Positions 1 through 11,801 of a DNA stretch of 64,000 nt are shown here, one piece after another (position 1 is the stretch's first letter; each line of letters begins with the position of its first letter). The position numbers were made by a program, and so were the translations under genes. Below the pieces are notes generated by a model. It had not been told where the DNA came from. It searched no databases and worked only from the letters and a program-made list of their open reading frames with translations. The stretch comes from Synchiropus splendidus (taxonomy: Eukaryota; Chordata; Actinopteri; Syngnathiformes; Callionymidae), in assembly GCF_027744825.2 (NCBI RefSeq), contig NC_071347.1:16162501-16226500 (forward strand). Reading direction: 5' to 3'.

Positions 1-553
1 GCTGCAGGTGCGCTGTTCCTCTATGTGTGTGGCCGCTGCATGTGGGAGGGGTTGCCGAGTGAGTGACGTCTCTCCAGAAGTGAAGAGGTGCCCGGTGCGT
101 GTCCAGCTCTGAATGTGCGCTTCTGTGCAGTTTGGCTGTGACAAAGTCATAAACCAAGTATCTTAGCTCTGTCCCAGACTCGCCTCATCCCTGTCCCAGC
201 TCCAGCCCACAACAGGACATCAAAACCTGGAGTGAGCGCTCCAGCCTCGGAGGTGTGGAGAGCAAGCACCTGTGACACTCTACCACGGTCCAGTGCGGAG
301 AGTTTTACACCTCAATATGAAGAAAAAACAGTCAGTAAATGTAGCTAACGGGACACGTCTGCATGCAGAGGCTGCGTTATACACAATAACAAAGCGCGTC
401 GTGGGTCAGCTGATCGGTCCGCGCACGTTATGGTTTTTCCAGCTTTTTTAGGGGGCGTTCCAGTTCTGGATTTTTGTTCGAAATCCGAAGCAAAAAAATC
501 TCTAAATTTTTCGTTCGAAGTCTGGGACGTTCAAAAACCGAGGTACTACTGTA
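1..553 (+). mobile_element. Tc1/mariner-pogo-like DNA element, copy A1 (left end outside window)
   Basis: This is the first of three copies of one dispersed family (others at 18924 and 36575). From position 1 it is nearly identical to the copy at 18924, so its left end may lie outside the window. The right end reads GGTACTACTG followed by TA at 552-553, and the other two copies also meet a TA at this end. A TA target site and several TTCGAAC motifs near the end are typical of Tc1/mariner/pogo elements. Compared with copy A2 it keeps about 20 bp near 230-260 that A2 lacks, and it has lost bases among the end motifs. No transposase is visible, so it is probably non-autonomous. The class is inferred; the repeat relationship is directly visible. 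Confidence 0.65.
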
Positions 554-2189
554 TTTTGGCATCAGGCTTCCAGGAATTGTCCAGATTAATTCTGAACAAT
601 GACTATTTCCACTTGCTAGATTGTCCAAGGACAATCATCTATTTTAACTCTTGCTAGCCACATCAAATGACTTGGTGAATCAGTCATTTGCATCCGGGTG
701 GTGACTTTGACTTGGTATTTCTTTACATATTTTTGGTGATATTATCAGCCCCTCTTGATTCACTACATTTTCCTGGTTCTGCACACCCCGGTTTTAGCAT
801 CTATGTGATGTCCGTAAGGCATCAAAGAGGGGTCAAAACACAAATAAAATAATGATGGAACGTTGTGGAAGACAAATCATGTAACACAAAGGCCAGATCC
901 ATGCAGCTTCTTCAGTCATGGTAATGAAAAATCATAGTTGAAAGACAAAGCTCTTGACTTATCATTAACCACAGAGACCTACAGCAACAATAGAAATTTG
1001 TCTTCGCTGACAGGATTTCTGGACTCCCCCTTGGAAATGAGGTGAAGAGGGTGGACATCCAGGGGAGGCTTAGAGTTGGACATGCTGCTTGTCCGCATTG
1101 AGAGTCCGTTCCCCAAGCATTAGCAGGCAAAGGGCAAAGAAAACCCTTGACAGCTCACTAGTCCACTGCGGCAAACTTGATCTTTTTCTCTGAGAATACA
1201 AAGTCACACATACATTAAAATGCTTCACCGTGTTTTTGATGGAACTCAAACTGACTGATGCAAACTGACATGTGAAATAACTAGCCACGGTGTTATTGTA
1301 GATGTGGGAATGATGTACAGATGCTCGACTCTCAAAGGTCTGGCCGACGATGTAAAGGACCTGCTCCACAAATGTCAGGGAGAGCACCTGCTGCCATGAG
1401 TAACTACAGAGATAGAAAGAGGCAGGAAACATGTCCACCTGCAGAGAGGGCAAACACAGGCCAGGCTCCTTCAAAAGGAAAGGAAGATTAAAAGTAAAGA
1501 AGCGGAAACGCACCGGCTTGAGATGGTGATCCCCAATGTAAAATTAAATATGACCGAAAATGTGTTGAATGTGTAGTTTGACATGATATTTTTCTTTAAT
1601 TTGCCCTCGCTGTCATTTGTGTGTTTTTAAAATGATGTGTATTCTGGGACTCATTTGATTTGGGTCTGTCTTTGTTCCTGCGCGAGTGTGAGAACTCGCT
1701 CAGGTATTGTGGTGAATACAAAGCAACTGCTGACAATGGTTCACTGCGTCTGGAACCTTGGAAGAAGTGTTGAAAATGAGCTTTAAATAAGTTTAGGAGG
1801 AACAAAAATCCAATTATAACTTTAATTTCATCACACCCCAAATGGAATTCATCCGTAATCTTTTGACTTTTCTGAAGCGTTGGTGAATAGTTATGAGTCC
1901 CGAACTTGAATTGACGAAACCATTAAAGAATTGTTGAAATATATTTGGGTCCAGTTTGGAAGACAATGACTTCTTTAAAAATCATTCACTGTCTAGTGAG
2001 ACTCTGTGAGCTATGAACAGATGATAGATCCATAATATTTGCTTTTGTTCTGAGGTTGAGGGGAGGCTATGCAGTGGGCACGCTGGCAACCATTTCATTT
2101 TCTGACGTCACATGGTTGGCACGAGTTGCATTTGGACAGGGGATGAATAAAATATGCTACCTGACAGGAATGAAGTAATAATACATACA
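554..2189. other. Unassigned noncoding stretch with one exon-like open frame
   Basis: I see no repeat shared with the rest of the window. The minus strand is open for 147 codons at 1070-1513. Inside it, 1214-1438 is bounded by a pyrimidine-rich CAG acceptor and a GTATGT donor and is 225 bp long, a multiple of three. The protein is not one I recognise, and frames of this length occur by chance in 64 kb. Confidence 0.3.
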
Positions 2190-2263
2190 TCTTCAGTTAA
2201 CCAGCGCTTCGTCCCGTTCAGGGTCGCGGGGAGCTCTGGAGCCTATCCCAGGGGTCATTGGGT
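2190..2263 (-). repeat. SINE/LINE 3' tail fragment
   Basis: The plus strand carries the block CCGTTCAGGGTCGCGGGG, then GGAGCCTATCCCAG and a degenerate AGAGGCGGG. This is the 3' portion, read on the minus strand, of a very common teleost short repeat. The same block occurs in the longer copy at 57684-57958. Only the tail survives here. Confidence 0.6.
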
Positions 2264-2424
2264 AAGAGGCGGGAATACGCCTTTACACCTCATAGATCTT
2301 TTTTCATCCTTGTTTCAAGGCATATGTTAAAGAACAATATTTGTGTGGACATCAGTTCTGGACATCCTTCATCATTTGTGTTCCTCACAAACTGTACTCC
2401 AGTACATTGCAGTCAGTCTTGTCA

Positions 2425-2967
2425 GTCTGGACCAGACCTGGCCAAAATGCGGCCCGTGGGCCAAATGCATACCTTTGACTGTATCCATGTGGCCCTCCTG
2501 GAGTCAAAGTAAAACTATGAAACGGACATTGTTGTTGTCGCTGACATTTTTGTTGTCGCTGACATTTTTGTCGTGTGCATCATCATTATTATTATTATTT
2601 TTGTTTTTCATGATGCAACTAAAACCTAATTTTTACGTGTCATTATTTTTCTTAATTGTTCGTCTTTTCCGATGGCTATTTCAGGAGTATTTCTTGTCTC
2701 TTAAAATACATCAGAATTAAAAGTAGATCTTGAAATGTATGAGACACATTTGCCTAATATGTGGTTTAAATAAAATCAAACGCAACAAACCGACATTTTC
2801 TGTGCATTTTTACAGTGTAATTTCATGATCACGCATGATGTCATCACTTGAACTTTATTTTCAATTTTCTCTTACACTTCTTTCTTTGGGTTTGACGGCT
2901 CCTCTCAACAGTCACAATATATTACCTGGCCAATAAGGAAATGTAATTTCCCACCTCTGGTCTAGAC
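2425..2967. mobile_element. hAT (Charlie-like) non-autonomous transposon with 8-bp target duplication
   Basis: The flanks are GTCTGGAC at 2425-2432 and GTCTAGAC at 2960-2967, an 8-bp direct repeat with one mismatch. Between them the element (2433-2959, 527 bp) begins CAGACCTGGCCAAA and ends TTTCCCACCTCTG. These are imperfect terminal inverted repeats close to the CAGRGGTGGSCAA ends of hAT-Charlie elements. The subterminal GCGGCCCGTGGGCCAAA is also frequent in vertebrate hATs. Eight-bp duplications are the hAT hallmark. The interior is AT-rich with no transposase, so this is an internally deleted or MITE-type copy. The differences between the ends suggest an old insertion. Confidence 0.75.
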
Positions 2968-4325
2968 ACTTGCTGTAACTGTTAAAGGGTGGCCGGTATA
3001 TTTCTGAACTTCAGAGGGAAACCGTGGCATCCAGCACCTCCCCATCTTAGGGTGGCTTCAAGCTGAACCACCACAACTGAACTGTGATCCATGGGAATCA
3101 TTACAGACCTTCACATGTCTGTGCATTAATAAAACACCGGAATAATTGTCAACGCACCTGCTCAACACGATATGTAGAAACATTTGGAAGCAAGGTTGAG
3201 ATTTCACAGCTCAGTTCTCATTCAAAACCTTGCAGAGCACATCAGTGCACCAGATCAATTATGTTCTATTTCATTCAGATAAAGCAGAGCGCTCTTCTCT
3301 CTGTTCACCACTCATGCAAGAGATCCTGTTTCCCAACATATACATTCTGATAATTCGAATTAATAAGGGTAAAAAAAAATGTGTCAGCAAATATTTATTC
3401 TATAGCGAAAATGTTGTCCGTATTTATGAACTATTTAATCAATCATAAATACATTTAAATAAGTTCAATAAAGTGAGACAAGCAAGAAGTAATTGGTGCC
3501 GAAATGTATTAAATCTCAGGTTCAAAACCACTATATTAACTGAAGAGTTTCAGACTCTACATATATGTGCAATTTCTAGTCACATTTTCACACCCCCTGT
3601 GTCATACTTGGATTTTTGTTGTTTACCACGTCAACACAGATGAGCATTCCTCAGAAAAAGACACCATTTTAAAACAGAAATTCAGTGGCTTGACTGCATT
3701 GATAGCAATAGCACATTATAAGGAGGATTTACTGTATTTTGCTGTATATTTCATACCTCCTAAGCAGTAAAACACTCCGCGGACATAAATATCACAGTAC
3801 ATGGAGTGCAATAGTGGAAGCAGATATGGATTCCGAGGGCAACAGGGGCGCAATAAATCAACATCTATTTGAGTTGCCAAATTTAGTTTAGAGTGAAGTC
3901 TCTTCATCCCAGAGGCTCTGGATGCAGACCTCATTGTACACTGTCTTTGCTGCGTGACAGTGGGAGTGATTGCATGGTTCACAGCAACATTGCTCTTTCT
4001 ATCTTCCTCTGTCCGACTCTCTTGTGGAGGGTCCATTGTAAATTGCCGTGAAAAGCCTCAGAGTGAGTTTCTGACCTCAATATCAACGATACGAACAATA
4101 CTGTGAATCAATATGTGATGTGAGCGGCGAACGGGTCCCAGGGATGCTCACGTTTCCGTTGCTAGTGGCTCTTCTGGCAGATGTCAGGAAGTTAATAACG
4201 TTTTGTCATGTTGACGTATTGCATCTAAAAGCTACATGAATGAGTGTTTATTTCATACTGTAACAGACTGTAAATACCTTAATGATTGTACAGTATGTCC
4301 GTTATAATAACATGGGATGTCGGAA
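2968..4325. other. Unassigned noncoding stretch
   Basis: There is no repeat shared with the rest of the window. A 106-codon minus-strand frame at 3716-4036 has mixed, protein-like composition but no recognisable domain, clear splice context or second copy. I do not call it a gene. Confidence 0.3.
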
Positions 4326-4329
4326 CTAC

Positions 4330-4790
4330 AACATTGTTGAGGTTTCCATCCACCTTTTCTCATTCAAATTTTCACAAATAGCAAAAATAAACAATATAAA
4401 CGCTAAAAATTTGCAAAAAAAGTTTCAGCACTTGGTGGATTTTTTTGTGTATCATTAAAAATAAATTGACCTTTTGCTATGGAAACAGGTTTTGTTGTTC
4501 ACTTAACTGTTTATTTTCAACATTAACACAACCTTTTCCTCTACTCTGTATTGTAAGCAACCAGCGGTTGTTGTGACAGATGTGCTTTGGGCATGTGAGC
4601 AGCACACACTATTCAGAGAAATTACTTTTTATTTATTGTTTTGTGATTAATGATGGGAAAATAATAAAAGGGAAAGGCCATAAAGTCACACTTTCCTTTT
4701 TTTTTTTTTCATACATTTTATTGAATTCACAAAAAATGTCGAAACATTTGGATGCAAACCCAATTTGTGAAAATCTTGCATTGTAAATAA
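4330..4790. mobile_element. Possible MITE with GTTTCCATCC-type ends
   Basis: GAGGTTTCCATCCACC near 4338 is answered by CTATGGAAACAGG near 4478, and GGTGGATTTT lies inward of the latter, giving inverted ends around an AT-rich core. A second half-site, ATTTGGATGCAAAC, lies near 4747. Many teleost MITEs carry such TTTCCATCC/GGAAAC ends. I cannot fix the boundaries or a target duplication. Confidence 0.3.
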
Positions 4791-5689
4791 AATATTCTTG
4801 GCCCTGACTTGGATCATTCTATTCATTCATTTATTATGGTCTTTTATCCTGTCAATATGCAAAACCATTATGTTATTATATACAGCAAAGCATTTATTCA
4901 CATTTTTATGTGTCAAGAATCAAAATAAAAAACGACTGCCGCTATTGGTCATGTTTACTTTTGATACTTTACTTTTATTGTATTTATGTATTGTTATCGT
5001 TTTTTTCCCAAAAAATAATTCTTGTTTGACACCATTGCAAAGCACCTATCACCATGACGCCAGTCTTGGGAATATTAAAATAAAGAGCAAAATATAAAAA
5101 GAGCAAATAAAAAAGAGTAAAGAGCAGAAAGATAGTCATTTGTGACAAGAATGCACAAAACTCAAATGTTCAACACAGACAGTTGTCACTGGCTGGCTGT
5201 CACATCCAGATCCATAACGTAAGAGTGAATGCATACAGTATTAACCAACAAAGAGCTGACAAACAGGTGGCAATTTTTGGACACAAAATTGAATTGGCTG
5301 CATTTTAAACTGCGATTTGAAGGGGAAAAAAGACGGACAAGACAGAGCATTAATGCAGATAGTTCTGAGACCATTGAAAATGTGGTACTGGGAGAACAAA
5401 GGGAGAGAAAACAGATACATATAACTATAGAAGCTTGCGGATCAGGAAGCAAAGACAAAGGGAAAACGGACCGAGAATAATCGAGAACGAGCCAAGTTAC
5501 ACAGCACTGGGACACCAGAGCATAAGAGCAGGTACTACTACTATTATGGTAGTACCTGTTATGGCTATATACAATATCAGATCAAATGATCACAAGCCTG
5601 AACTATAATCTCATAACAGACCAATTCCATTACACCACATTCTACTTCATCCAGTCTGATGTATTTTTTTAAAATGACTGCGAGGTACA
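4791..5689. other. Unassigned AT-rich stretch with a small hairpin
   Basis: No gene or shared repeat is seen. A short inverted repeat at 5529-5558 (CAGGTACTACTA against TGGTAGTACCTG, 11 of 12 pairing, 6-base loop) is the only local structure I noticed. Confidence 0.3.
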
Positions 5690-5945
5690 GAAAACTCGAG
5701 CATGAAAGCCTTGCCAGTCAAGTCACCAGCAAACCCACTTAACACGTCAGTCGCCGTCTAAGTTGAGTCGGCAAATGCGGCGATGTAGCGAGGAATTAGC
5801 AGCCACCTCTTTAATGCATTTAGGTTTATGATGATGTAAATTGTGATTATGATCGCAGAGGTGATGATTCGAATATAGCTGCCTCCGAGGTAATGCTAAA
5901 CGGGAGCGAAAGGAAAGATGCAAATGAAGGGGTGTGAAAACCATC
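5690..5945. promoter_or_regulatory. Candidate conserved noncoding element (enhancer-like)
   Basis: This block has no repeat and unusually even base composition. It contains TTTAATGCATTTA near 5810, several ATGATG/GTGATTATGAT clusters at 5826-5870, and a perfect POU octamer ATGCAAAT at 5928-5935. Homeodomain and POU site clusters of this kind are common in developmental enhancers. Conservation cannot be tested from one sequence, so the call is by texture only. Confidence 0.2.
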
Positions 5946-6295
5946 CACTTCCAGCAAATGCCAGGCCATTCTGCTAAAGAGTGATGGACTCCATGATGAA
6001 GATTTAAAGCTGTTGTTTGCCGCTTTGAAAGACTGCAGCGTTTTTTAAAGGCTCCATTTCGTCATCGTTTGTCAGGTTCAGAGTTACATTTATGCTAATG
6101 TCCGACGTGTTTTTCAGCATTTTTAGGGATTAAAAGAAAACCGCTTTGCACAGGACAAGTATCTTATGATGCTTCTATTAGACAGCCATATGTGGAAAAT
6201 GAAAGGTGATGTTGGTTTTTGTTATGTCCTCGTAAGGGGGAAGTGGATTTAGCACTCAATTTAAGAAGAAAAACTGATCTTGTCCATACGTAAGC

Positions 6296-6641
6296 TGCAG
6301 GTGCAGTGGTGCTGTCTGCACCGTAGAAAGGTCAGTGGTGCTCCCTGCTTAAAAACGCATGAGGATCACTTCTAAACTGGTTTAGAAAATGGGGTCCAGC
6401 ATGGAGACTGACTCATGAAACAAACTTGACCATGTTCTGTCCTTGAATCATGAGCTCCTCACATCTTTTATTGACATTAAAGATGTAAAAATTAGCTGCT
6501 TTCGTCGGCGTTTGCAAGGTTCTCACACCACCTGCTTCTTTTCTCCACTTCTCCAGGAAATCGGCTCTGTTGGCGGAGCAACACGCAAGCAAAAACAATG
6601 CATTTTAAGCGATTTAAAGTCAATAAAATGCCTGTGATTTC
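6296..6641 (-). repeat. Dispersed family D, copy D1
   Basis: The reverse complement of this segment aligns along its length with 59608-59950. Shared blocks, in minus-strand order, include CCAACAGAGCC, GTCAATAAAAGATGTGAGGA, GAGTCAGTCTCCATGCTGGA and CTACGGTGCAGACAGCA. Read on the minus strand at 6413-6598 it stays open and encodes SANRA and NVNKR..EE.MIQ, motifs that also appear in D2. I do not recognise the family. It may be a fragment of a transposon or an ancient duplicated gene. Confidence 0.6.
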
Positions 6642-8288
6642 ATTGGTTTGAGGGTTCTGGCTGCGAGAAAAAAAAAGTAGAGACTTATAGTCTGGAAATT
6701 ACAGGCATCAAAACAACCAGAGCAGTCACAAATATTCAACAACAAGTTTCTCATACAGTGACTAACGCTAACAGCAGAATATTCACAAGTTTGAACGGCT
6801 ACCACGAACCAGCCACCCAGAGTGGAGCGCAAAACAAGGCCTCCAAAACTGGTGGCTGCACCTGATTGTTTGGGGAAGGTTATGAGCGGGACACCTGGGT
6901 CACTGGAAAAACAAACTAAATAAAAAATATTTATGACAGTCTTGGGCTATAACAGTCGATCATAGATAGAGGAAGCCACTACATAAAAAAAAAAAAAAAA
7001 CCTTCAATAGTGCTGAACCTTGTAACACAAAAGGCCTTTAATTTTTATCCATGCTTTAATCCATGGTTCACATTTGTTGTTCTTCTTCATTGTACTTTAT
7101 CAACGTTAACACTGAAGACATGAAACCTGAAACAATAAGAATAACTAGAAAAGCACTCAGAGAGTACATCCATCTGTCTGAGAGTTCAAATTGCCTTCAA
7201 ACACAGCAAAGAATCACATCACCCCCGCGCAAATTGCAAATCTGGGGAGGAAATCTGAGCTAAAGAATGATCACTTGTTTGTTTAAACTCTTTGCTTCGA
7301 TTTAAAGACAGGATAAACTGGAATTTAATCACTGGAGGATTCCAAAATTATTTCTCTTTCTCCTTTAATCCCTCTCACCACGTGATGCCAAAAGGTGCAT
7401 ATTATCAATCTTTCATTTGAACAGTTAGTGTATAAATGTCCTGCTCCGGGACCAAATTGACCTCACATTTAAATGTCAATGCATTTTCAAGCTTATAATT
7501 TGACTTAAAAATATTCTTCAAAGCCTTGAAATACAATTTTTTTCCTAAAAATAGACCCTCCATGGACAGTTTGTGGCGACGTCTAACCCCTGTTGTCACC
7601 CCTTCTTACTGACTTGGTTTTATTGTCTGTTATTTTGGGGCATCGCCTTTGGGCTTTCGAGGAGAGACGTGCACAGCCTTTTAAATCTTTGTGGGCTTTC
7701 AAGCAGCTGTTGCATTGGAATGTTGCATAAAGTATTGAGAGCATGTGGTTAGAGGTAGAATATTATATCAGAAAAAACAGAGGCGCTTTTGTGGAAGCAT
7801 CGAGTAAATTGAGTCAGGAGAGAAAATAAACCATCAAAGGTCTTTACTCTTATTTCAACTCCTGCAAATGTGTGGGGATCTACACAAAAATGAGGGCAAG
7901 GATGTCAATCAAAGTTGAAGAACCATGCTTTTTCTTATGTGCAAGTATGGAATGTCTCACTCTGTAAAGCATGGAAGAATTCTGAATGAGGTCATGCTTT
8001 ACTATGTAAAGTGCCCTTCACCAATTATTCCAAAATATTGGAAAGATTCCTTCGCGTAATTGGCATTACTCAATAATTGCGCACAATGCCATTTTCCTTC
8101 TGGGCTTTTGTATTTGCCAGCCATCTGTGACTCACTCACAAGGATTAGCACAGACAGTACTAGACTCTTAGAGTCGCCGGGTTGGCATGACAGTCATTGT
8201 GGGTGTGTATTGTAGTCTGCATGTCTCCTCCCATCCTGAAAGAAAACCCTTGAGCTTGACTTTAAAATCCTTTCATTCAAAACCATTT
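6642..8288. other. Unassigned noncoding stretch
   Basis: A poly(A) run lies near 6986-7001. No gene, shared repeat or splice-bounded frame is seen. The stretch near 8050-8150, with GCGTAATTGGCATTACTC, is repeat-free and could be regulatory, but nothing firm supports that. Confidence 0.3.
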
Positions 8289-8289
8289 G

Positions 8290-8425
8290 AACCACGGGTG
8301 TCCCCAGTCCTCAAGGGGCCGAGGTGGTGTTCCAACCGATCAAGCGTAGTTTCACAGTTTCACCAAAGAGGTGTCAGCTAAGACAAGCAACACCTCTTCT
8401 GCAACACCCCCGATCAAAACTATCA
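8290..8425. repeat. Relic of a teleost hAT-type repeat (family F, weak copy)
   Basis: CACGGGTGTCCCCAGTCCTC followed by GGGCCGAGGTGGTGTTCCAACC resembles the start of common teleost elements of the 'GGTGTCCAAACTC..GTCCTCGAGGGCCGG' type. The segment near 57350 has related spacing (GTTTTTCTTCCAACC, CAACACC). The copy is degenerate and its boundaries are unclear. Confidence 0.3.
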
Positions 8426-8469
8426 AAACTGTAGTTATGTTACGTGTCACCACTTTCTATTTGCATCTG

Positions 8470-8648
8470 GCGATGGACTTATGATGCTTCATGAAACAGC
8501 GTCCAGATTTTCAGAGCCCACTAGATGGCACTCCTTATCCTTTAACAACCACTTCAATGAAGCCTCACATCATTTTTAAACCGACAGCACCCTCTACTGA
8601 GCACTGAAAATAAGGACACTGTTTCGTGAAGCCTCATCAGCCCATCAC
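8470..8648. mobile_element. Palindromic MITE family M, copy 1
   Basis: This is one of eight copies of a roughly 180-bp element with long terminal inverted repeats. Its left arm is degenerate (GCGATGGACTTATGATGCTTC). The right arm is good (GAAGCCTCATCAGCCCATCAC) and is followed by TA. The interior carries the family blocks CCCACTAGATGGCACTC and CTCTACTGAGCACTGAAAAT. No coding capacity is seen. Confidence 0.7.
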
Positions 8649-9173
8649 TATTGTTTGCCAGTGCTTCACAGAGGGGAGTGTGAACCGTCACATCTTTTCT
8701 GTTTCTGTTTCCCATTTGTGTTTCTCGCATCCTGGTGCAAAAGTGTAGATCTCCACATGACTTTCTCGTCTTATTTCTCATTTTCACTCGTATTTTTTTT
8801 TTTAATTATTTATATGAGCATGTGTTGACAGCTGTGTGCATGTAACCTTTTGTAGTGTGTGTGTTTTGGAATGTATGTTTTCCCTCAGTTTCAGATCCAA
8901 TATCTATTTTTGGTGTATATGTTTGCTGTTTTGGTAATAGACCACTGGCAAGTCCGACGGCAGGCCATTCACTGAACGCACTTGGGTTCCACTCTGCTTG
9001 ATTCCTTGAGTGTACATTGACCGCCACGTGCACAGTCCTTTAGTTTCACCCTGGGCTCTAACTGTAAAAAAGAGTTACTGAATATTAAACCTGTTTAAAA
9101 CTGTGTTTTCGTGACATGCTGTAGTCCCTAATGTACAGATCAGACTGGTCTCACTTCTGCTGATCCATCCCTG

Positions 9174-9363
9174 GTGATGAGCTTATGAGGCTTCATAAAA
9201 CAGTGGCCTCATTTTCAGAGCCCACTAGATGTCACTCTCTTCTCTAAAATCTTTGGATTTTAGCAACCACCTCAATGAAACCTCACATAATTTTTAAACC
9301 AGCAGTTCCATCGACTGAGCCATGAAAACTAGAAAACTGTTTCATGAAGCCTCAGCCCATCAT
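9174..9363. mobile_element. Palindromic MITE family M, copy 2
   Basis: The left arm GTGATGAGCTTATGAGGCTTC and right arm CATGAAGCCTCAGCCCATCA enclose the family core (CCCACTAGATGTCACTCT, ATCTTTGGATTTTAGCAACC, AACCAGCAGTTCCATC). It lies about 525 bp from copy 1 in the same orientation. The outermost bases are eroded, so no TA duplication is readable. Confidence 0.7.
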
Positions 9364-11716
9364 GAGCCAGCCCACCTCTTAAACCAAGGGTAGCTCACCT
9401 TCTCGCAGGATAAAACTGCTATCAGAACTAGTTATTTCACAGTCGGATCATTGGACTGTGATGCGGAACTTTGTTGAAGTACAAGACGCAACGTACCAAA
9501 ACAGAAAACATGGTGGTAATTATCCTCAGATTTGTTGGCCAACTCAATGGCAGTGTTTTTTGGATAAAAGGGTTAGTTACAGAGGCAAAACAATGTTTAT
9601 GTATTCACAAAAAAAGCTATTAAAATGCAGAGAATGTAAACAGAAATAGAGCTTAATTAACAATCACGCAGTGTGAAAATAAACTACAAGCCAGTTATGC
9701 AAATTCAAGTTTTGTGTTCATGTAAAAACAATGTCTCGAAAAACAGGATGATGTTGTTTTTGCTGGCAACAGAGTGTTTTGAGGCGTTGTCATGGGAGAC
9801 TGCCGACCACTTTCTTCACACAAACATCCATTTGACTATTTTGGTATTTGGATAGAAAGTGTTGTGGTTTTATAAAGTCAATAACATGTTGAGTTTCATG
9901 ATTCATATCATCATACAAGCAAGGGATTTATGGATGTAACTGAGTGCGTGCGCTTACTGGGGTTAAGGAAAATTGTTGAAACCCTCAGGATGGGTTCCTA
10001 ATATTTAGCCGGAAGGGCTGCCACTTAAGTCAACAGCAGTCACTGTCATAAACAACAGCACAAGTTATAACTGCCAAACCAGTGTATGTCAAAGTTAAAG
10101 AGATACCGCTAAAGAACTCCTTCTATTCTCCTAATGGAGCATCGCTGCTTTAATTCACCTGAGCCTGCCTTGGCAGGTCGATGAAGTATGGCTACATTTT
10201 GGGATGCAAGAGTGAACAAGGAAAAACACTTAGCAAGTCGCAAGGATACAAGGTACACCTACTTTTCTTTTTAAAGTATTATAACGTGCATGTTCCGAGA
10301 TTCATTAGGGAGATGCTTTCGGGATGACTGGAGCTGTTTGTGAATAAGTGCATTAGAAGTAACACAAGCGTTGCAACATTGCTCTGATAACATCCAACTT
10401 GGCCTGAAGTCGGTGCTATACTAACAGGTTTGCACCATTGTGACACCAAAAAAGGTCTAGCCGAGAGTTTATTTACTGTCCTCGGAATTCTCAGGAGCTG
10501 AGGTACTTCCTGTTCCTGTTTACATGACGTGAAAACAATAGTGCGTCCTCGTGCACTGAGCATTTATACCGTTAAATCGAGTGTAAAGAGACAATCCGCC
10601 ACACAACTGCCTCAATCCATTTGGAAACCTACAGCAATCCGTTATCTAGCGACACATTCGACTGAAGAATATGACCTTATTCCATTTATTTGTACTTGGA
10701 ATATGTGCAGTGCATTTGTTTTGCAAGTTGTTTTGTTTCCAGAACTCCAGAGGAGAATCCAACTTCAGTCTCAGAGACGGACACTACAGGAGGACTTGTG
10801 TTTAGAATGAATTTCCTGGTCATGTAACGGGGGGTGGACGTGCAGTAAAACAAAATCAGCTCAGAAACTCGGAGATATCGGAAAGAGAACCTGGAAAAGC
10901 TAGTTACTTGTCCTCCCTGAATGTGTTGTGAACCATTATTCATTATCTAGGTCAGATATCAGGGCAAAGAGGACACCTCCGGACCAAAATACAAGTAGGG
11001 TGATGCCAAACTACTTGCTCTGATTCTGCCGCTCAAGTGGCACATTTCAATTTAGAAGCGAGAAAAAAAACTCACCTACCTAAGGCAAGTGTTGAGCATG
11101 AATTATTATTTTTTTCTGTAGGTAGGGAGGGATGAAGGTATGAAAAATAATACGGATCATTGAGTTAGGGGCTATATTTTAGGATTTTCCTTTTAAAAAT
11201 TTGGTCAAGGTGCACTTTTAAAGTTCCATCAATAGTAGCAACTCCAACAACTAGTGTAGTACTAATATAGAATAATATCGCGTGTTTCCTCACAAAGATC
11301 AATGTCAAATGGCTCTCAAATCTTCAATGTACCTTTTCCATCCCAGTACCATTTGTCATCTCATCGGAGATGCCATTCATTTTTTAGCTTCTAGTTCACT
11401 TTCCCGATGTAAAAAAATCTATTTTTGTTCATGCACAGTGACTTTTTTTTTCCACACTGCAAAATTAAAACCACCTTCTTCATTCTGTGCTTCTCAAACA
11501 TTGCTCTTGAGTAGGTCATGTCGAACAGGTTGGTCCGACTGAAGGAATTAATATACATCAAACAATGACTAATGGAAGGTGCAGTGACACGACGTGCCCA
11601 AAACATAATGAGATAAAGCCCCAGGTCACATGCTTGCCTGAAGTTCAGCACCTCCAGGTGCCATGGAGACATGAATAAGTTCAGCATGTTAAACCATGTC
11701 ATTGTTTGATTCAGAA

Positions 11717-11718
<2 letters not shown>
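9364..11718. other. Unassigned noncoding stretch
   Basis: The DNA is AT-rich with scattered short open frames (none above 105 codons) and no shared repeats. No splice-bounded coding block is seen. Confidence 0.3.

Positions 11719-11798
<80 letters not shown>
11719..11798. repeat. (AT)40 microsatellite
   Basis: About 80 bp of uninterrupted AT dinucleotides, self-complementary and likely to be length-polymorphic. A T-rich stretch follows at 11809-11826. Confidence 0.97.
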
Positions 11799-11799
<1 letters not shown>

Positions 11800-11801
<2 letters not shown>

